Below are positions 12,201 through 22,679 of a stretch of 64,000 nucleotides of DNA, one piece after another. The position numbers and the translations under genes were made by a program. Origin of the DNA: Euptelea pleiosperma (lineage: Eukaryota; Streptophyta; Magnoliopsida; Ranunculales; Eupteleaceae); assembly GCA_035048495.1 (NCBI GenBank), contig CM068553.1:30466978-30530977 (forward strand), written 5' to 3'. Below the pieces are notes generated by a model that was given only the letters and a program-made list of their open reading frames with translations, was not told where the DNA came from and did not search any database. Numbering within the stretch: the first letter of the stretch is position 1; each line of letters begins with the position of its first letter.

Positions 12201-12470
12201 TACCACATAAACGCAAACCACTGGATACATGAACATTTTTTCAATGTGATTATTTCCATATCCTGAGGTTGGTATCAAAATGGTATTGAAAGGGATCAAT
12301 GAAAGTTCATAGTATAATTTGCCTTTTCATTCTCAATTTATCCATGTGAGAGAACATCACCCTAGTCAAAGCGGAAGTCCAGAGGGTCCGTTATGAATGG
12401 ACGGTGTAGAAATTGACTTGCAAGAAAACCATGTCATTACAAGTAATAGTTGTGCAACTCCACATATACA
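9263..12470 (+). mobile_element. RTE-type LINE remnant, copy A (interrupted by a solo LTR)
   Basis: Heavily decayed. Translated pieces around 11861-12170 still match the end of plant RTE-clade reverse transcriptases: YDAECCAIKK, then VA-MRILR-MGGKT, then LRWF, then NERSALVQVE. Stops and frameshifts are everywhere. The same sequence occurs at 39422-43270 and 46303-49830. Copy A lacks the L1 and hAT insertions of those copies, so it shows their empty sites. It is split between 9328 and 10901 by a solo LTR. Confidence 0.75.
9329..10900 (-). mobile_element. Solo LTR of the AATCGATT family, target duplication TGGTT
   Basis: A 1572-bp LTR in reverse orientation, from TGAAATTCAG to TTCTTTACA on the plus strand. 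It is flanked on both sides by TGGTT (9324-9328 and 10901-10905). No polypurine tract or primer site adjoins it, so it is a solo LTR left by LTR-LTR recombination. The unoccupied site survives at about 39480 (ATTTGATTTACAAAGACTAG). The GGTCCAATCGATTGTA word is clustered at 10265-10550. Confidence 0.92.
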
Positions 12471-12626
12471 TTTTAGAATATAGACTTGGATGTAATAGTT
12501 TTTCAAAATATAGAATGCAATTTAAAAAATTTAAAGGAGCTTTGCATAAACTCTCCATACACCCCACGTTTCTGTGGGAATCTGCGCAAAACCCTAAAGA
12601 TCTTCGTACGTGCGCAGAAAAAGCAA
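12471..12626. other. Unassigned spacer
   Basis: Short AT-rich stretch between the RTE remnant and the first synthetase fragment. No gene or known repeat recognised. Confidence 0.4.
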
Positions 12627-12779
12627 CGAAAGTTTGAAACTCTATCAAGCTCCATTAACGGCATCGGGACGTAAGGTCTCCATCCTAATAGTCAGAGGGA
12701 AAGGCTCCTATATCTCTTCTACCTCTGTATACGCCGTCGACAATAGTCTTGTTCAGGTAAGAATTGATTCTTCAGTGCT
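12627..12779 (+). pseudogene. Histidyl-tRNA synthetase exon 1 fragment A (leader and first ~46 codons)
   Basis: Closely follows 17288-17448 of the intact exon: the leader (CGAAAGT, CTATCAAGCTCCATTAA), then KVSILIVRGKGSYIS, SVYAVDNSLVQVRIDSS. The start codon ATG is ACG here, and no other in-frame ATG restores the start. The match ends at GTGCT, exactly where an LTR-like insertion begins. The rest of the gene piece resumes at 15095. Confidence 0.85.
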
Positions 12780-15094
12780 TGTAATAGCTTGAACTTTTTA
12801 TGGTATCTTAAAATTTTAAATTATTTTTTAATTATGTTAATGATATTTTGGTAATAAATATTAAGTATTAATACTTGGTTGCATATTGTTTGAGTCAAAA
12901 TTAATATGTGGGCCTTTAAGATCAATTTAGAGACTTTTTATGCCTAAAATAATTTTAATTAAAGCCTTGTATCAACATATAAGCTTTGGACCCATTTATA
13001 TCCCATGTCCAACTTAAAATAAGCCTTTTTAGTGGGTCATACAATTTACTTATTTTAAAGTAACAAAAAATAACTTTTAAAATGAAATAAAATAAAAAAT
13101 TATTTATTTGCATAGAAGATGGAGAAAATCCCTTAAGCAAAACCCTACACTCTGTTATGAACCGAAACCCTAATTGATCAACCCTCTACTAAATTTAGAT
13201 TTAATGGCCAAGATTTGACCTCTAAAAAATTTATACAAAAATTCGAATCCTAAATCTACTCACATATTCTATTTAAGATAAATTTTAGAGGCTCCCACAC
13301 CAAAACCTAGCCACCTCTTATATTGAAGAATACACTCGCATCACTTTTCTCTCATCTCCTTCATTTATCATTCTTGGACTTAGTGAACACTTCTAGAGAA
13401 TCAACAAAGGTTTAAGGTAGTTATCATTTTTATGATTCCTTCAATATTAGTTATGGACTCAAAGGCATGTATTGAATGATAAGCTATAAATCTTGTTATT
13501 TATGCATACGATTATGATGTTGATAGCTTGTTCTACATTTGAGATCCCCTATGTGAATATTATCATTTCAGTGATTAGTTCTTTACTATTAAATATATAC
13601 ATTTGTTTTTAATGTTCAGAAGCGATTAAGCAAGTTGGGAATGAGTTATCTAGGATGAAAGACCCAAAAACCTAGGGAAGACCCTCTGTATGGGCTGTAC
13701 ATTTTTATATTTCTATATTAACACATTCATTATGATCATGATGTTATTGCTTGACAATTTAATCTATGCGAATATGTCAGTATATCTTGTATTGATTGAA
13801 TCATGTTTCGAGATGAAAATTCGAGTGAGCGTTTGGCTCACTATTACACACACCATTTTAGGTTTTGTTGATCATAGTGAAAAGAACGCAAAGGAAGGGG
13901 ACTGATTGATAGAAGATGATTATCAATGGATTTAAATTTTTTTTTTTTTTAATTGATGTAATAGACTTTAGATATGCATTATTTAATTCTGGATTGATTA
14001 GACCTCGAATTTAGAGTTTTTGGATTAGTACTGAGTAGCACATTTTCGATTTTGCCACTTTGTGCAATTGAATTTCTTTTTACAAAAATTTTTATGGTAG
14101 ATTTTTAGAATGTATTTGAATTTTTAAAAATAATAAATATTATTTTTGATCAAGATTCTTTCACAAAAGTTAATTCTTTTGAAATATAGAATAAAATTCT
14201 AAAAGGAAATAATTTGACCAACTTTGAAAATTGACCAAAACTTGACCATTTATCGTTAATCACAAAAAATAAATTCTATATACCAATCAAATTAATAATT
14301 TTGCTTAACTATCTTCATAAAAGTTGTTTAAAAAATTTCTAAGTAATTATAGAGATCCTAATCAATAGTTTGAGTGAAAAATAAATTTAACTCTTATTTT
14401 GAGTACCGTTAGATCGTGAAAATTTAATTTAAAAAACATATCAAACAGTTAAATTAACAAAATTGCCTTCACAAAAGTTGCTTGTTTTGATGTATTAAAA
14501 ATTATGATAATTTTAAAAATTAAAATATAAAAAAAATTTATTTTTATCACACCTTGGATTTTGGGTAAATGGGTTGTTCCACGAGCATTCGAGTCAAGTT
14601 CGGGTGCTTAGATTCAGGGCGTGACAATGCTCGACAAGTTATCTACAAACCACTCACTTTCTTCGATTCCTTTCCCAATTTCAAATCCTAGATTTCTAAT
14701 CTAAATGAGTCCAGAACTTCTTTCATCGCCCTACTTAAAAAAGATTATTCTCTCCAACACCACCATTTGAATCTATTTGAACCCATTTGAATGAACTAAT
14801 TTAGGGTTAGAGATGCTAATTAATAGTTTTTGTGAAAAATAAATTTAACTCTTATTTTGAGTATCGACCGTTAAATCGTGAAAATTTAATTTCAAAAACA
14901 TATCAAACGGATGAATTGACAAAATTATATTTTTCCAAAGTTATTTGTTTTGATTTATGAAGAATTGTGATAACCTTAAAAAAATATTTTAGAATATAAT
15001 TTATTTTTATTTTATCACACTTTAGATTTTGAGTAAACGGGCTGATCCACGGGAATTCAAGTCAAGTTTGGGTGCCTGAATTCGAGGTGTGACA
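12780..15094. mobile_element. LTR-like insertion splitting a synthetase fragment (target duplication GTGCT), with an internal tandem duplication
   Basis: Starts TG at 12780 right after GTGCT (12775-12779) and ends ...GTGACA at 15093-15094 right before GTGCT (15095-15099). That gives TG...CA ends and a 5-bp target duplication, as for an LTR element. No protein-coding region is recognised inside. A segment of about 460 bp (the end of the element plus adjoining gene fragment, about 14340-14800) is repeated in tandem at about 14811-15280, so a second element end with ATGCT occurs at 14636. It may be a solo LTR or a degenerate element. Confidence 0.65.
14637..14770 (+). pseudogene. Histidyl-tRNA synthetase exon 1 fragment B (codons ~42-87)
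   Basis: Follows the intact exon from CTCGACAAGTTATCT to CAACACC (17441-17575), with about one change in ten and an in-frame TAA where the exon has a sense codon. It is the extra copy made by the local tandem duplication. Confidence 0.85.
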
Positions 15095-15240
15095 GTGCTC
15101 AATAAGTTATCTTCACACCACTCGCTTTCTTCGATTCCTCTCCCGATTTCAAATTTAGATTCCTAACCCTAAAAGAGTCAAGAACTTCTCTCGTTGCCCT
15201 ACTTAAAAAGATCGTTCTCTTCAACACCACCATTCGACCC
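15095..15240 (+). pseudogene. Histidyl-tRNA synthetase exon 1 fragment C (codons ~42-87)
   Basis: Matches 17438-17583, from GTGCTC to CATTCGACCC, with small changes and a short deletion that breaks the frame. With fragment A it reconstructs one inserted-into copy of codons 1 to about 87. The similarity ends abruptly at CGACCC, where a TTTGAA-rich repeat begins. Confidence 0.85.
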
Positions 15241-15420
15241 TATTTGAACCCATTTGAATGAACTCATTTGAACAAAAGATAAACCTATTTGAACTCATTT
15301 AAATAACTGACATGAACAATTTATTTGAATAAACTCAAAACCTATTTGAACCCATTTAAATGAACTCATTTGAACGAACAAAACAAATGAATTCATTTGA
15401 ATAAACATAGCTCATTTGAT
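15241..15420. repeat. TTTGAA-rich minisatellite
   Basis: Repeated words CATTTGAACCCATTTGAATGAACT and close variants fill this stretch; a short piece follows fragment B at 14771-14800. It contains no gene. Confidence 0.7.
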
Positions 15421-15423
15421 TGG

Positions 15424-15690
15424 TGATTCCATGCAAAAACACAAAGAAAAAATTACACATTGGGTTAAAAACATACCTCCATCATTGAACTATTCGATTT
15501 GGAGAAGAATCGATTTGGAGTGAGTTCATATGTCTTCTTTGGCAGGTGTGAGGGAGCAAGATCACATGTTCTTCTTCGGCAAGAGCAAGCGACAACACAT
15601 TCTTCTTCGACATCTTTCTCCTTTGGGCGGAAAACGTTCTCCATTTCATTTTTTGTTTTTAAGTTAGGGTGGTGGGTGTTGATATAAAAA
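15424..15690 (-). pseudogene. 5' end of a FAR1-type gene relative (leader, tiny exon, donor)
   Basis: The reverse strand reads CCAAATCGATTCTTCTCC..., then ATGATGGAG (15477-15485) directly before a GT donor, then TTTTTGCATGGAATCACCAATC. The same order is found at 33700-33850 ahead of the FAR1-domain gene. Nothing of the FAR1 domain follows, because the similarity ends at about 15424 in the TTTGAA repeat. It is a 5' fragment of a second family member. Confidence 0.6.
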
Positions 15691-16179
15691 ACACGGGTTT
15701 TGGGTTTGTCTTTTAAAAAAATGTTTTTTGTGTTGGCAAATTTTAATTGCACCCCAAATATTGTGAAAACACTCCACATAAATTTCATTCTTATTGAAAG
15801 CGCCCACCTTTTCAAAGCACCCCACGACCTTCAAAACCCCCCTTATTCTTCTCTTTTCCCCCTCTCCTTTCCTCTCCATCTTCTTCCTCTCCCTATTTCA
15901 TCGGTTCGCCGTCGCCATTGTCACCGTACACCCCAACCATTTGCCTCCTCAATTCTAGCCAGACACACCCCTCTTCTTTTTCTTTTTCTCCCCCTCTCTC
16001 TTGTTTTTTGTTGTCATCGATTGACAAAGTGGTGGTGGGGTGGAGCACCCTATGTTGTGACTGATCCAACAAATAAAATGTAAATGAATTTAAAAGTGAT
16101 CCAAAGGACATTCAGAAAGAAAATGTTAGTTGTTCAATCTCCACAGACTGAATGGGCATTCAAAAAAAGGGACTGGGGG
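15691..16179. other. Unassigned sequence, pyrimidine-rich
   Basis: Contains a CT-rich stretch (15840-16020). The open frames here look like composition effects and no protein family was recognised. Confidence 0.4.
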
Positions 16180-16535
16180 AGTTACTGTTTTTTCCGTTAT
16201 AACGAAAAATAACGCTCGGGCAAAAATGGAAAAAAGGGAAAATAACGGAAAATAATGGAAATAACGGAAAAAATGGAAAAAATGGTGCTGAAATTCAAAT
16301 TTTGAATTTTAAAATTTGAATTTCAAAAATGGAAAATAACGGAAAAAAACGAAAGTAACGGCCATTTTTTTTCACAAAATTTTCCAGAAAATAACGGTCG
16401 TTATTTTCATTATAACGGAAAAATAACAGAAAATAACGGCCGTTATTTTCTGGGTGTTATAACGGTCCATAACGTAACGGGGTAGGTCCGAATCCGTTAT
16501 AACGGCCGTTATTTTTGTTATAACGGCCCTTGTTT
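16180..16535. repeat. Degenerate array of AACGGCCGTTATTTT-type palindromic words
   Basis: Dense repeats of CCGTTATAACGG, AACGGCCGTTATTTT and GGAAAATAACGG, in both orientations, over about 350 bp. There is no coding content. The motif is self-complementary, so the array can form many small hairpins. Confidence 0.75.
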
Positions 16536-16559
16536 AAACCTTGGTTTGGTCTGCTAGGA

Positions 16560-16970
16560 CAGAACATACCAATTTTTTTTTCAATGCGCAGTTCAGAATG
16601 TTTCCGCCTCCATTTAGATGGGACAACATATTCATTTCTTGTATGATTTGCTGGACAGAGCTTTGAGAATCATTTGGGTTAGCCTCCTTGGACTGTACCA
16701 GCTGTTGGATAGAAAATTCACTAGTGAATTTGCACAACTCATATGGATGCCAATGGCTGTTGCTGGTAAGGAACTATGAGAAGTCTGTGGGAGATGGTTA
16801 GATTTAGATGGCGTTGGTGATGGGAAAGGGGAAGATGGGTTGGGCTGAGCCTACGGTAGTGAACTTGAGGAACAGACACGGAATCTGAACTGCACTCCCA
16901 CCATAGGGGTTATTCACAGTGTTCATTGGGTTTTCCGGCCTGGAATTCATGGAATTCTGATGGAGAAGCC
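16560..16970 (-). pseudogene. SEUSS-like (LIM-domain-binding type) transcriptional co-regulator fragment
   Basis: On the reverse strand two frames together recall the Gln/Ser-rich C-terminal region of plant SEUSS-like proteins: QNSMNSRPENPMN, then SSPFPSPTPSKSNHLPQTSH, then after a frameshift EANPNDSQSSVQQIIQEMNM and LNGGGN. These proteins bind LEUNIG-type co-repressors and lack DNA-binding activity of their own. Here only about 130 codons remain, without the conserved LDB domain, frameshifted and with no intron visible. It is a gene relic, perhaps carried by a transposon or copied from mRNA. Assignment is by remembered family motifs, not a search. Confidence 0.75.
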
Positions 16971-17130
16971 CAACTTTGGTGCTGGCAGAGGTGGAGATGT
17001 GGTGTTGAGATAGTTATTTATACTGACGAGACAACACCATTGCTAGCCGGGAACTTCACGGAAGTGGCTTGGATGGAACTCTAATCATGACGTCCATGAG
17101 AGGCTGGGGTGGTTTAAAAGTTTTGCAAAG

Positions 17131-17158
17131 AAAATGCCCTAATAAGTTAGGGCATTTT
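17131..17158. promoter_or_regulatory. Perfect 12-bp inverted repeat upstream of the synthetase gene
   Basis: AAAATGCCCTAA, loop TAAG, TTAGGGCATTTT, lying 163 bp before the ATG at 17321. The arms are exact. It could be a protein-binding palindrome in the promoter or a hairpin in a long leader; its role is not known. Confidence 0.5.
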
Positions 17159-17320
17159 CGTCTCAAATAAATAAAATGGAAAAACGGGATGCTTTCAGAG
17201 AGATTGGGGTGCCAATAAAATTCCCCTTTTGTGTTTTAGTGGGTGTTGAGATAAAAAAAAAACCCGGTGCCAAGTCTCTCTGTATACGCCGAAAGTCTGA
17301 AACCCTATCAAGCTCCATTA

Positions 17321-18748
17321 ATGGCGTCGGGACGCGAGGTCTCCGTCGTTACAGTCGGAGAGAAAGGTTCCTATCTCTCTTCAGCCTCTGTATATGCCGT
17401 CGCCAACGGTCTCGCTCAGGTACGAATCGATTCATCGGTGCTCGACAAGTTATCTGCACACCACTCGCTTTCTTCGATTCCTCTCCAGATTTCAAATCCT
17501 CGATTTCTAACCCTAGAAGAGTCCCGAGCTTCTCTCGTCGTCCTCCTTAACAAGATCGTTCTCTCCAACACCGCCGTTCGACCCGCCCTCGCCGTTTTGA
17601 TTTCCGAAACCCTAAACAGAGGATTTGGACCCGAAACCATAGACTTCGGTTCCGTTTCAAGATTTTTAGATTCGGTTTTAAGGTTCAACGGTACGACGCT
17701 TGAGGAGACTGGAGTCACCGATGGAGAATTGGTTGTCATGGAGAATTGGTCATCCACTTTGGATGGTATTTCTGCGCTTTTGGATTGTTCTTCGTCGGCT
17801 CTGTCGACAGTCGCAGACGCAGTTGCTGCCTTGTCATGCGAGGCTTTGAAGGCTGATGTATCGGTAGCACTCAATTTGCTGGATTCTGGTGATGGCTTCT
17901 CTGTTAAGGATGAGATAGCTGTTGCCGGTGACATGAAGGTTTTACTTGTTGGGTCGAAGCTTGTTGGCCATGTTGTTTCAGATGCGGTTTCGGAGATCCC
18001 GAAGTTTCATGGGAGTTTCAGGGAAGTGGTGAGGTTGGTTCATTCGAGAATACAAGTTGAGTTAAATTCTGTAGTGAAAGGTGGGAAAGCAGGTTTGGGG
18101 AGTGCTGTAGGGAGTTGGAAAGGGAAAGTTTTGGTGACAACATTGTTGCCTCTGGCGACCTCACTTCTGTTTTTAGGTGAGAGTAGTTTACGTCGAGCTA
18201 AGTTGACTGTTGATTCAATTTGTAATGTTGATTTACGTTCTCGGGTGCTGGAGACGTTTGAGATGAGTTGTCCTAGCACTTACAGTTTGAGAGAGGGGTG
18301 TCGGTTGATTTCACAAGCCGCTTTTGGGGTGGGTTATGTCAACTTTTTGCATGAATTATATGGTTTATTGGTTAAAGTCAGAGCAGTTATTGCTTGGGAG
18401 GGAGCATTAGCACTGCTTTCACTTGAGGAAAATGAGTTGAATGAAGAAACCCAAGGGGTTGCATCTTCGAGAGTTGAGGCGAACGCAGGAAACACAAATG
18501 TGGAACAGAAGAGTGAGAAGACAGAGAAGGTTATGGGAAAGGGAACTGCTGTTATAAGGCAGCTCATTAAGGACAGGTTGCAGAGTGAGGGTGTGGATCC
18601 ACTTAACAATTTGGCACACTTGGACGAGTGGGCACGGGATCTGTCCCTATATTTTGACCCTAAGGACCCAGAACTTGATACTCTATTGAAGAAAGTAAAA
18701 GAGATTTTAGAAAGCAACGAGGTCAGAAGACTCCCCACACTTCCTAAG
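17321..18748 (+). CDS. Cytosolic histidyl-tRNA synthetase, first coding exon (N-terminal 476 residues)
   Basis: Histidyl-tRNA synthetase charges tRNA-His for protein synthesis. This exon encodes the long plant-specific N-terminal extension, beginning MASGREVSVVTVGEKGSYLS and ending RRLPTLPK. It stops in phase 0 at a GTGAGA donor. The family continues LPKGTRDF, the first motif of the catalytic core, so the exon boundary falls exactly between K and G. The frame is open for 476 codons with no lesion, and GC content is higher than its surroundings, as for a living exon. ATG 17321 is chosen over an upstream in-frame GTG. Motifs 1-3 and the anticodon-binding domain are not in the exon. The intron holds an antisense copia element, and no exon 2 was recognised to the window end. 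Assignment rests on the end motif and remembered N-terminal sequence. Confidence 0.8.
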
Positions 18749-19230
18749 GTGAGAAACTGACATACATTAAATATTTATTTCTTTTGAAATTTCTTCTCTT
18801 CTACTCAATAAATACGTTTTGAATTGGAGTAGTGTTTTTTGTCAACTGAATGTTGTTATTCTTTTCTACAATGAGTCCTAGAGACATTGCTGCATTACTT
18901 GGGAATCGCTAGCTTGACATGGCTAAAATCTTATTGCACTGTCAAACCCTTCTCGTGTTAATTTTGCATGATTTTACTTGCAGTGAATAGAACCAACTGC
19001 ATATTCACTTGCAATTAAATTAACTTGGTCAAGGGACTACTGCACTCTACACTTGGTGTTTAAGTAACTTTTTGATTTTTGTTGTTTATTTGGCGGAAAA
19101 ATTTCTGACGATGTTGTGAGAGGAGGTCATTACTGGTGTGCTGATGGCCGAAAATGAAGTGTGTTGTTGGAAGGGAATTTTTTTTCCATATGTAAAGTAA
19201 ATTTTATTAAAGAAGGAAGGGAAACCTAGT
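18749..19230 (+). other. Start of intron 1 of the synthetase gene
   Basis: GTGAGA donor at 18749, then AT-rich intron-like sequence with no ORF, up to the copia element inserted at 19231. No acceptor followed by GTRDF coding sequence was recognised. Confidence 0.7.
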
Positions 19231-19441
19231 TGAATCTGAGATTTTAGGGTTAGGGTTAGGTTTAGGAAGAAGAGAGGAGAGAGAGAGAGAGAAAAGAGAG
19301 AAGAGAAGGATGTCATGTAATTTCTGATATGATTCCACATATCTTATTTATATGGAGAACATTACAAATGCCAAAAATACCCCTCAAATGGATGTATTTA
19401 TAATACTACCCCTAATACGTATAAATACGTATCTGATAACA
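19231..19441 (-). repeat. 3' LTR of the intronic copia element
   Basis: 211 bp, bounded by TG and CA and followed by the polypurine tract at 19442-19450. It contains a telomere-like stretch TTTAGGGTTAGGGTTAGG (19244-19262) and a GA-rich microsatellite. Confidence 0.9.
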
Positions 19442-19448
19442 CTCCCCC

Positions 19449-20210
19449 TCAAGTTGGTGCATATATATCTCTCATGCCCAACTTGTATAGACATTTGTGA
19501 AGTTGCCAACTGGGAACTCCCTTAGTGAAGAGTCTGAAGACATCAACAACTTGCTCATCTGTCTTCATAAAGGGAGTACATACTTCTCTAGATACCATCT
19601 TCTCTCTGATGAAGTGGCGGTTCACCTCAATGTGCTTGGCTCGATCATGCATGCTGAATTGGGTTATGGGCAATGCTGATGGCGGTCTAGTTATCACAAT
19701 ATAGGCTCACAGACCCCGAGATTGGAAAGCCAAGTTCAACAACTAACATCTTCAACCAGAGTATCTCACATGGGCCATTACCCTAAACTCTGCTTTTGCA
19801 CTGGATCTAGCAACTACAGGTTGCTTCTTACTGCGCCAAGTGACTAGGTTGCCCCCAACAATAGTGCAATACCCTGAAGTAGATCTCCTATCATCTTTGG
19901 TAACTGCCCAATCTGCATCAATGTACGCCTCTACTTGCATGTGGCCATTCTTCTTGAATAGAAGACCTCGGCTAGGGGCCAACTTGAGATACCTCAGGGT
20001 CCTGTGTGCCTCCAAATGAATGTTTCTCGGTGAGTGCATGTACTGGTTGATGAGACTCACTGCATAGGCGATATCTGGTCTAGTTATGGGGAGATAGATC
20101 AATCTCCCAACTAGTCTCTGGAAGGTTCCTACATCCTGTAGTGGCTCACCACTTTCATCTGCTAACTTGTGATTCTCTCCTATAGGTGTCTCCACTGGCT
20201 TGGTTCCCAA
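19449..20210 (-). pseudogene. RNase H part of the intronic copia element
   Basis: The reverse strand reads GTKPVETPIGENHKL, GRLIYLPITRPDIAYAV, then the RNase H signature YIDADWAVTKDDRRSTSGYC and RSSAKAEFRVMA. The end (HDRAKHIEVNRHFIREK) is in another frame, separated by a break near 19700-19750. RNase H removes RNA from the RNA-DNA hybrid during reverse transcription. The catalytic Asp of DADWA and the Glu of AKAEFR are present, but the frame is broken. Confidence 0.9.
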
Positions 20211-21102
20211 CTTGCCCGAATCTCTCAGCAGGTCTAAGACATTCTTCCTTTAAGAGATGAAGATCCCTTGATTGGACTTTGCAACTTCTATACCCCAAGA
20301 AGTACTTGAGAAGTCTTAGATCCTTGGTTTCAAACTCCTCTGCTAGATGGCTCTTCAGCTTAGCCACCTCTTCTGCATCATTCATTATAAGAATGATATC
20401 GTCAACATAGACGATGAGGACAGTGGTACTCTTCCCTAGATGCTTCACAAATAGGGTGTGATCAGCTTGACTTTGAGTGTAACCCAGCTTCTTCACTGCT
20501 AGGGTGAACCTCTCGAACCATGTTCTTGGAGATTGCTTAAGTCCATAGAAGGCTTTCATCAATCGACACACCTTACTGTTGTCACCTGGTGGAGTGAATC
20601 TAGGAGGAGGTACCATGTATACTTCCTCATGCAGGTCACCATAAAGAAATGCATTATTCACATTCAACTGATACAAAGATCATGCCTGATTTGCTGTTAG
20701 GGACAACAACACCCTGATGGAGTTCATCTTTGCCATAGGTGCAAAGGTCTCCACATAGTCAATCCCGTAGGTCTGAGTATATCCCTTGGCTACCAGTCTC
20801 GCATTGTACTTCTCCACTGAACCATCAACCTTGTACTTCACTGTGAACACCCATTTGCATCCAACAGGCTTCTTGCCTCTCGGCAAGTTGACGAGTTCCC
20901 ATGTTTTATTCTTGTCTAAGGCCTTCATTTGTTCTACCGTAGCGGCTTTCCATCGAGGGTGTTGCAACCCTTCTGCCACAGAAGAAGGAATAGGAATAGT
21001 AGAAATGGATGTGACAAAGGCTCTGTACGAGGGGGACATGGCATCGTATGAAATAAAGTTGCTCAATGGATGCTGAGTACAACTCTTGGTGCCTTTTCTC
21101 AA
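20155..21102 (-). pseudogene. Reverse transcriptase of the intronic copia element
   Basis: The reverse strand carries the RVT_2 type domain: WKAATVEQMKALDKNKTWEL, GCKWVFTVKYK, ARLVAKGYTQTYGIDYVETF, then NNAFLYGDLHEEVYM, AFYGLKQSPRTW and the active site YVDDII. An in-frame TGA at 20680-20682 stands where copia polymerases have Trp, and the frame shifts again near the RNase H junction. It is inactive. Confidence 0.9.
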
Positions 21103-21239
21103 AGCAATGTGAAAATCAAAATCATCAGTAGAATGGGAAATGACAGGTATAGAGGGAGGAAGGATTACCTAGATCCAAGGATGGTACCGCTGGTACTGGA
21201 TCAGCTGTAGCTTTCTCCCTTTTGCTATAGACTTTGAGC

Positions 21240-21478
21240 TAGGGGAGGAGATAGGGATATGGTCGGAAGTGGAACATTCTACCTCTCTTCACTACTACTC
21301 TCCCCCTGAAGAGAAGCGGAGGAGAAAAAAGGTAGTTCCTTGCGAAAGACGACATCCATAGACACAAACTTCTTCCCTGAGGATGGATGGTAACACTTGT
21401 ACCCTTTATGGATAGAGGAGTAGCAAAAGAAGACACACTTCAGCGCTTTGGGATCAAGTTTGGTACGATGGGGACCCA

Positions 21479-21545
<67 letters not shown>

Positions 21546-22645
21546 ACATACACTTTCAAAGATGCGAGAAGGGACTGCAAATAAGGGAGAGCTAGGAGAA
21601 AGGACTTGAAGAGGAGACTTGAATTTAAGCGCACAAGATGGCATTCTGTTAGTGAGATAGGCAGCAGTCAACAGTCAACAGTCAACATAGCATCAGACCA
21701 ATAAGATTTGGGGATATTGGAGCCGATCAAAAGAGATCGAGCTACCTTAGTCAAATGACGCATTTTCCTTTCAGCTACACCATTTTGTTGAGGGGTGTAG
21801 CTACAGGAATTCTGGTGACAAATCCTATGGTCTAATAAATACTATTGAAGACCCCCATACATGTATTCACCACCTTGGTTAGAACGAAGGACCTTGATGG
21901 AGGTACTATACTGAGTTTGGATCATCTTATAAAAATCTTTAAAGATGGAATGAACCTCATCTTTAGTTTTCATGAGATAAACCTATGTACACTTAGTATA
22001 GTCATCTACAAAAGTAACAAAATAGCGGAAGCCAAATATAGAAGTAAGTTAAGTAACAGGGGAAGGACTTCAAAAATTAGAATGCACAATATCAAAAGAA
22101 ATAGAACTTTGATTACCTCTGGAAGGATAAGAAGAACGACAATGTTTAGAGAGCTCACAAGTCTCACAGTGCAAGTCAGATAATAAAACAAAAACAAATA
22201 AAGCTGGAAATAAGTGTTTCATGTACTGAAAGGAGACATGCTCCTGACGGGCATGCCAACATAAAACTGAATCTATCCTACGACTACTACTAGAAGATGA
22301 CTTCAATGTTGTGGGCTCAGGAAGGCATCCATCCAGAAGGTAAAGGCCATTAGCCTCATGTCCAGTTCCAATCGTCTTCTTCGTCTCTAGGTCCTGAAAG
22401 ACATAAGTAGAAAGAAAGAAGGTGACAATGTAGTTCAATCTTTTAGTTAAAGCACCAACAGATAAAAGATTAGAGGTAAATTTGGGCACATGCAAGACAG
22501 ATGAAAGTGGAAGAGTAGGAGAAGGGAGGGTCTCCCCTTTCCTAGATATAGATGATAAGGTGCCATTTGCAGTTTTCACCTTATCACGACCAGAACAAAT
22601 AGAATATGTGGAAAATAAAGAGAACATAACCGTCATATGCTCCAA
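21240..22645 (-). pseudogene. Pre-integrase and integrase remnants of the intronic copia element
   Basis: The pre-integrase part (22070-22645) shows SVLHVPKFTSNLLSVGALTK, then CWHARQEHVSF and CETCELSKHCRSSYP, the His/Cys zinc region. The integrase core is scattered over several frames; YTPQQNGVAER is read near 21770-21800. The typical post-integrase end (SIHKGYKCYHP-like) lies near 21360-21420. Stops and shifts make it non-functional, and an AT microsatellite interrupts it. Confidence 0.8.
21481..21536. repeat. AT dinucleotide microsatellite
   Basis: 28 perfect AT units, within the decayed integrase region of the copia element. Confidence 0.98.
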
Positions 22646-22679
22646 AGCCCCCCCTGAATCAATGATCCAGGTGGGACTA

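Noticed and set aside
15465..15815. Reverse frame of 116 codons as a gene
   Set aside because: Only its end (MME and donor) has a counterpart, in the leader of the FAR1-type gene; upstream residues are leader sequence without start or family.
17267..17320. Upstream in-frame GTG start for the synthetase exon
   Set aside because: Plant cytosolic translation starts at ATG; ATG 17321 matches the family N-terminus and the upstream codons are leader.
17416..18738. Long reverse frames opposite the synthetase exon
   Set aside because: Shadows of a codon-biased exon; no family resemblance, while the forward frame is recognised.
21481..21584. Protein with alternating Ile-Tyr residues
   Set aside because: Translation of an AT microsatellite.
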